A stretch of DNA of 64,000 nt from Rhizobium leguminosarum (GTDB lineage Bacteria; Pseudomonadota; Alphaproteobacteria; Rhizobiales; Rhizobiaceae), in the NCBI RefSeq assembly GCF_017876795.1, contig NZ_JAGIOR010000004.1, forward strand, positions 1 to 64,000, given 5' to 3'. Below the pieces are notes generated by a model. The model did not search any database and was not told where the DNA came from. It was given only the letters and a program-made list of their open reading frames with translations. A program made the translations under genes and the position numbers. Below, piece by piece: positions 61,530 through 64,000 of the stretch. Position 1 is the first letter of the stretch. Each line of letters opens with the position of its first letter.

Positions 61530-64000
61530 ATGGGTAGCAGCAGGAGCCGCAAGGCAAAATATTCGAGTTCTCTCGAGCGGGAGACGCTCGGCGGGCATCC
61601 CTTTCTGGCCGGCCAGCTTGCGCTGCGATCCGCCATCGGCATGGCGGCTCTTGCGAGTTCGACGCTGCTTGTTCCAGCTGGAGCACGAGCAGCATGCGTG
61701 ACCGGCGCAGCCGGCGTGCAATGCGACGACACCTCCACGACCAACACGACGTACGCGACCAATGTTCCCGGCGACCGGAATTATCTAACTTCGTTCGGAT
61801 CCCAACTCCAACTCGTCATCGATCCCGGATCGACGATAAGCGGATTCGGTCTCGCAATAACCAATACTGGTAGCGGCGGTGCCGCGGTGTTCAACGGAGG
61901 CGCGATCAGCGTCGATGCAGGCAACTCCCCGTCGGCCGGCGGCACGGCAGCGCTGACTATGTCCGCCGCAGGCGGACCTATCATCTATACCGGGGGCGCC
62001 ATCACCAATAATGGCGCCGGTAACGCTTTCGATGTGGTGCAGACCGGCGCTGGTTCGACCGATATCAATGTCAGCGGCAATATTACAGCGGCGTCAGGCG
62101 CAGGCATCGTCGTTCGCGACACGACCGCGGGCGGCAACATCAGCGTCACGACGGGCGCGGTGACGGCGCTGACCGCCGGCAAGGACGGCATCGACGTCCA
62201 GGCGCAGTCGCTGACCGGCAATGTCACCGAGGTGGCGAACGGCGACATCAGGGCCGGCAATGCCGGCATCGTCGGTGCGATCATCCCTGCCGCGGCGAGC
62301 GGCGACATCGACCTGACCGCCAACGGAGCGATCGATGCGCGCTTCGGCATCGACGCCGAGAACTTCGGTTCGGGTTCGACCACGGTCAAGACGGTCGGTC
62401 CGGTCACGGCGACGACCGGCAACGGTCTGTTTGCGCAGACGAGCGGCGGCAATGTCACGGTGACGGCGGGCGACGTGAGCTCCACCGGCAACACGGCGAT
62501 CGTCGCGCGTCAAATCAAGGCGGCCGGGGCCGGCGCGATCGCGGTGACGGCGGGCAACGTCTCGGGCACGACCGGCATCGAGGCGACCAACAGCGGCACG
62601 GGCGCGACCAGCGTCACCGCCACCGGCACGGTCGTCGGCACGCTGGCCGAAGGCATCAAGGTAACCGGCAATGGCGCGGTCAACGTCACGGTCGCCGGAA
62701 CGGTGACCGGCGCAACGCGTGGCCTGTCGCTGGTTGGCGGCACGGGCGGCTCGGGCAACATCTCGGTCACCGGCACTGGCGGGTTCGTTGGCCAAACCGG
62801 CGATGCGGCGAACATCCTCAACAATGGCTCGGGCACCACCACGGTCGACATCTCCGGCGCCAGCAGATCGACTTCAGGCGCAGGCATCGTCGTTCGCGAC
62901 ACGACCGCGGGCGGCAACATCAGCGTCACGACGGGCGCGGTGACGGCGCTGACCGCCGGCAAGGACGGCATCGACGTCCAGGCGCAGTCGCTGACCGGCA
63001 ATGTCACCGAGGTGGCGAACGGCGACATCAGGGCCGGCAATCCCGGCATCGTCGGTGCGATCATCCCTGCCGCGGCGAGCGGCGACATCGACCTGACCGC
63101 CAACGGAGCGATCGATGCGCGCTTCGGCATCGACGCCGAGAACTTCGGTTCGGGTTCGACCACGGTCAAGACGGTCGGTCCGGTCACGGCGACGACCGGC
63201 AACGGTCTGTTTGCGCAGACGAGCGGCGGCAATGTCACGGTGACGGCGGGCGACGTGAGCTCCACCGGCAACACGGCGATCGTCGCGCGTCAAATCAAGG
63301 CGGCCGGGGCCGGCGCGATCGCGGTGACGGCGGGCAACGTCTCGGGCACGACCGGCATCGAGGCGACCAACAGCGGCACGGTCGTCGGCACGATGGCCGA
63401 AGGCATCAAGGTAACCGGCAATGGCGCGGTCAACGTCACGGTTGCCGGCACGGTGACCGGCGCAACCAACGGCGTGACCCTGACCGGCGGCACGGGCTCC
63501 ATAGCCGTCTTGTCGTCCGGAACGATCCGCAGCATCTCCGGACTTTCTTCGGGTGAAGCGATCCACGCCGGCGGCGGGCCGGTCATGCTCACGAACGGAG
63601 GTTCCATCATCGGTGCGGCGAACTTCGGCGCTGCGGCAGACACGTTCGTCAACGCCGGCACGTGGAGCATGGCAGGTGGCACGAGCGATTTCGGTGGCGG
63701 CGGCGATACGTTGCGCAACGCGGCTTCGGGCGTGATCGATGCGGCGGGTGCGGGCGCTCCGGCAATGACGACCCTCAACAATCTGGCGCTTTTGGTGAAC
63801 CAGGGCCGGATGACGATGGTCAATGGCATCGCGGGCGATGCAGTCCAGACGAGCGGCAATGCCCGCTTCGAGAGCGGCTCGGTCTATGCAATCGACATCG
63901 ACAGCACGGGACAGTCGGACCGCTTCACCGCGCAAGGAAACGTGCAACTGGGGGGCACCGTTGCAGTCAGTGTGAGCGGTGGAACGGTTGTGCCTGGTTC
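61530..64000 (+). CDS. Autotransporter-type adhesin (partial, passenger region)
   Basis: An open frame of 823 codons running off the right edge. It has an extended signal (RSAIGMAALASSTLLVPAGARAA) and then a Gly/Thr/Val/Asn-rich beta-helical passenger of repeats such as GNISVTTGAVTALTAGKDGI and GAVNVTVAGTVTGAT. The last visible part (SVYAIDIDSTGQSDRFTAQG with VQLGGTVAVSV) is the pattern found just before the translocator beta-barrel, so the type V secretion barrel is expected just past the edge. Residues about 189-357 are repeated almost exactly at 449-617. Start ATG 61530 lacks a strong RBS; GTG 61500 is in frame. Confidence 0.85.
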   Translation, partial: MGSSRSRKAKYSSSLERETLGGHPFLAGQLALRSAIGMAALASSTLLVPAGARAACVTGAAGVQCDDTSTTNTTYATNVPGDRNYLTSFGSQLQLVIDPGSTISGFGLAITNTGSGGAAVFNGGAISVDAGNSPSAGGTAALTMSAAGGPIIYTGGAITNNGAGNAFDVVQTGAGSTDINVSGNITAASGAGIVVRDTTAGGNISVTTGAVTALTAGKDGIDVQAQSLTGNVTEVANGDIRAGNAGIVGAIIPAAASGDIDLTANGAIDARFGIDAENFGSGSTTVKTVGPVTATTGNGLFAQTSGGNVTVTAGDVSSTGNTAIVARQIKAAGAGAIAVTAGNVSGTTGIEATNSGTGATSVTATGTVVGTLAEGIKVTGNGAVNVTVAGTVTGATRGLSLVGGTGGSGNISVTGTGGFVGQTGDAANILNNGSGTTTVDISGASRSTSGAGIVVRDTTAGGNISVTTGAVTALTAGKDGIDVQAQSLTGNVTEVANGDIRAGNPGIVGAIIPAAASGDIDLTANGAIDARFGIDAENFGSGSTTVKTVGPVTATTGNGLFAQTSGGNVTVTAGDVSSTGNTAIVARQIKAAGAGAIAVTAGNVSGTTGIEATNSGTVVGTMAEGIKVTGNGAVNVTVAGTVTGATNGVTLTGGTGSIAVLSSGTIRSISGLSSGEAIHAGGGPVMLTNGGSIIGAANFGAAADTFVNAGTWSMAGGTSDFGGGGDTLRNAASGVIDAAGAGAPAMTTLNNLALLVNQGRMTMVNGIAGDAVQTSGNARFESGSVYAIDIDSTGQSDRFTAQGNVQLGGTVAVSVSGGTVVPG
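62094..62600 (+). repeat. 507-bp internal direct repeat, copy A
   Basis: It is identical to 62874-63380 except for one base (G62262 versus C63042, Ala to Pro). The period is exactly 780 bases (260 codons), so the frame is kept. A further similar block follows copy A after a 30-base extra segment (62601-62630). Confidence 0.95.
62874..63380 (+). repeat. 507-bp internal direct repeat, copy B
   Basis: Second copy of 62094-62600. After it the 30-base segment present in copy A is missing, and similarity resumes at 63381-63468 (matching 62631-62718) with a few substitutions. Confidence 0.95.

Noticed and set aside
62094..63380. Repeat array suggestive of CRISPR
   Set aside because: There are only two long copies, in frame within a protein-coding gene, with no short palindromic repeats, spacers or cas genes.
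61985..63947. Several long minus-strand reading frames across the autotransporter region
   Set aside because: They mirror the GC-rich, stop-poor repeats of the plus-strand adhesin. The translations are His/Arg/Asp-rich or Pro/Val-rich low complexity, duplicate with the 780-base repeat, and lack RBSs.

Overview
The window looks like a secondary replicon (large plasmid or chromid) of a Rhizobium species close to R. leguminosarum/R. etli. The grounds are high-GC alphaproteobacterial codon use, many ABC importers for plant or soil substrates, a FixL/FixJ/FixK-type regulatory set, an EcfG-type ECF sigma factor with a matching promoter, an arcABC arginine deiminase operon (known from R. etli), and rhizobial intergenic palindromes. 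No replication, conjugation, tRNA or rRNA gene is visible, so the replicon type is inference.

Layout. 1-1.3 kb: end of a sugar ABC importer operon. 1.5-4.4 kb: a stand-alone alanyl-tRNA-synthetase-like catalytic core, a Xre/RES toxin-antitoxin pair whose toxin is broken, and a universal stress protein. 4.7-17.1 kb: a catabolic island of divergent operons: a PdxA-type dehydrogenase, an iron alcohol dehydrogenase, a cytoplasmic Asp-box beta-propeller protein, a DapA-type aldolase, a five-component Dpp/Opp importer, a four-carbon acid sugar kinase (DUF1537) and a FadR-type GntR regulator. The set implies import and breakdown of a C4 sugar-acid-containing compound. 17.1-17.8 kb: a HigBA module. 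17.9-26.9 kb: stress and signalling genes (a chimaeric isoaspartyl methyltransferase, a receiver-Crp fusion behind an EcfG promoter, a lone receiver, the ECF sigma factor, a lipoprotein hydrolase, an MscS channel and a FixK-like regulator).

27-46.4 kb is the most coherent part. It starts with two wHTH/TM/TolB-like proteins and a FixL-FixJ pair, followed by arcABC, an arginine-type antiporter, and a translationally coupled adiA-speF-potE operon. FNR/FixK boxes (TTG-N8-CAA) lie at 32566, 37542 and 39343, the last a perfect TTGAT-N4-ATCAA palindrome. Arginine deimination (ATP and ammonia) and arginine/ornithine decarboxylation with antiport (proton consumption) thus appear to form one oxygen-controlled energy and acid-resistance regulon beside its likely regulators.

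46.4-61 kb carries ion and envelope functions: a Ca2+/H+ antiporter, a K+ channel, a DUF3302-HlyD-SulP-PPK2-AI-2E gene string, DUF3300 and DUF2950 proteins, a CYTH protein, a third wHTH/TolB/TPR paralogue and a GNAT acetyltransferase. From 61.5 kb to the end runs an open autotransporter-type adhesin gene with a near-perfect 507-bp internal duplication. Several genes are visibly decaying or rearranged: the RES toxin, a frameshifted small gene at 22 kb, the pcm chimaera and a truncated wHTH paralogue.
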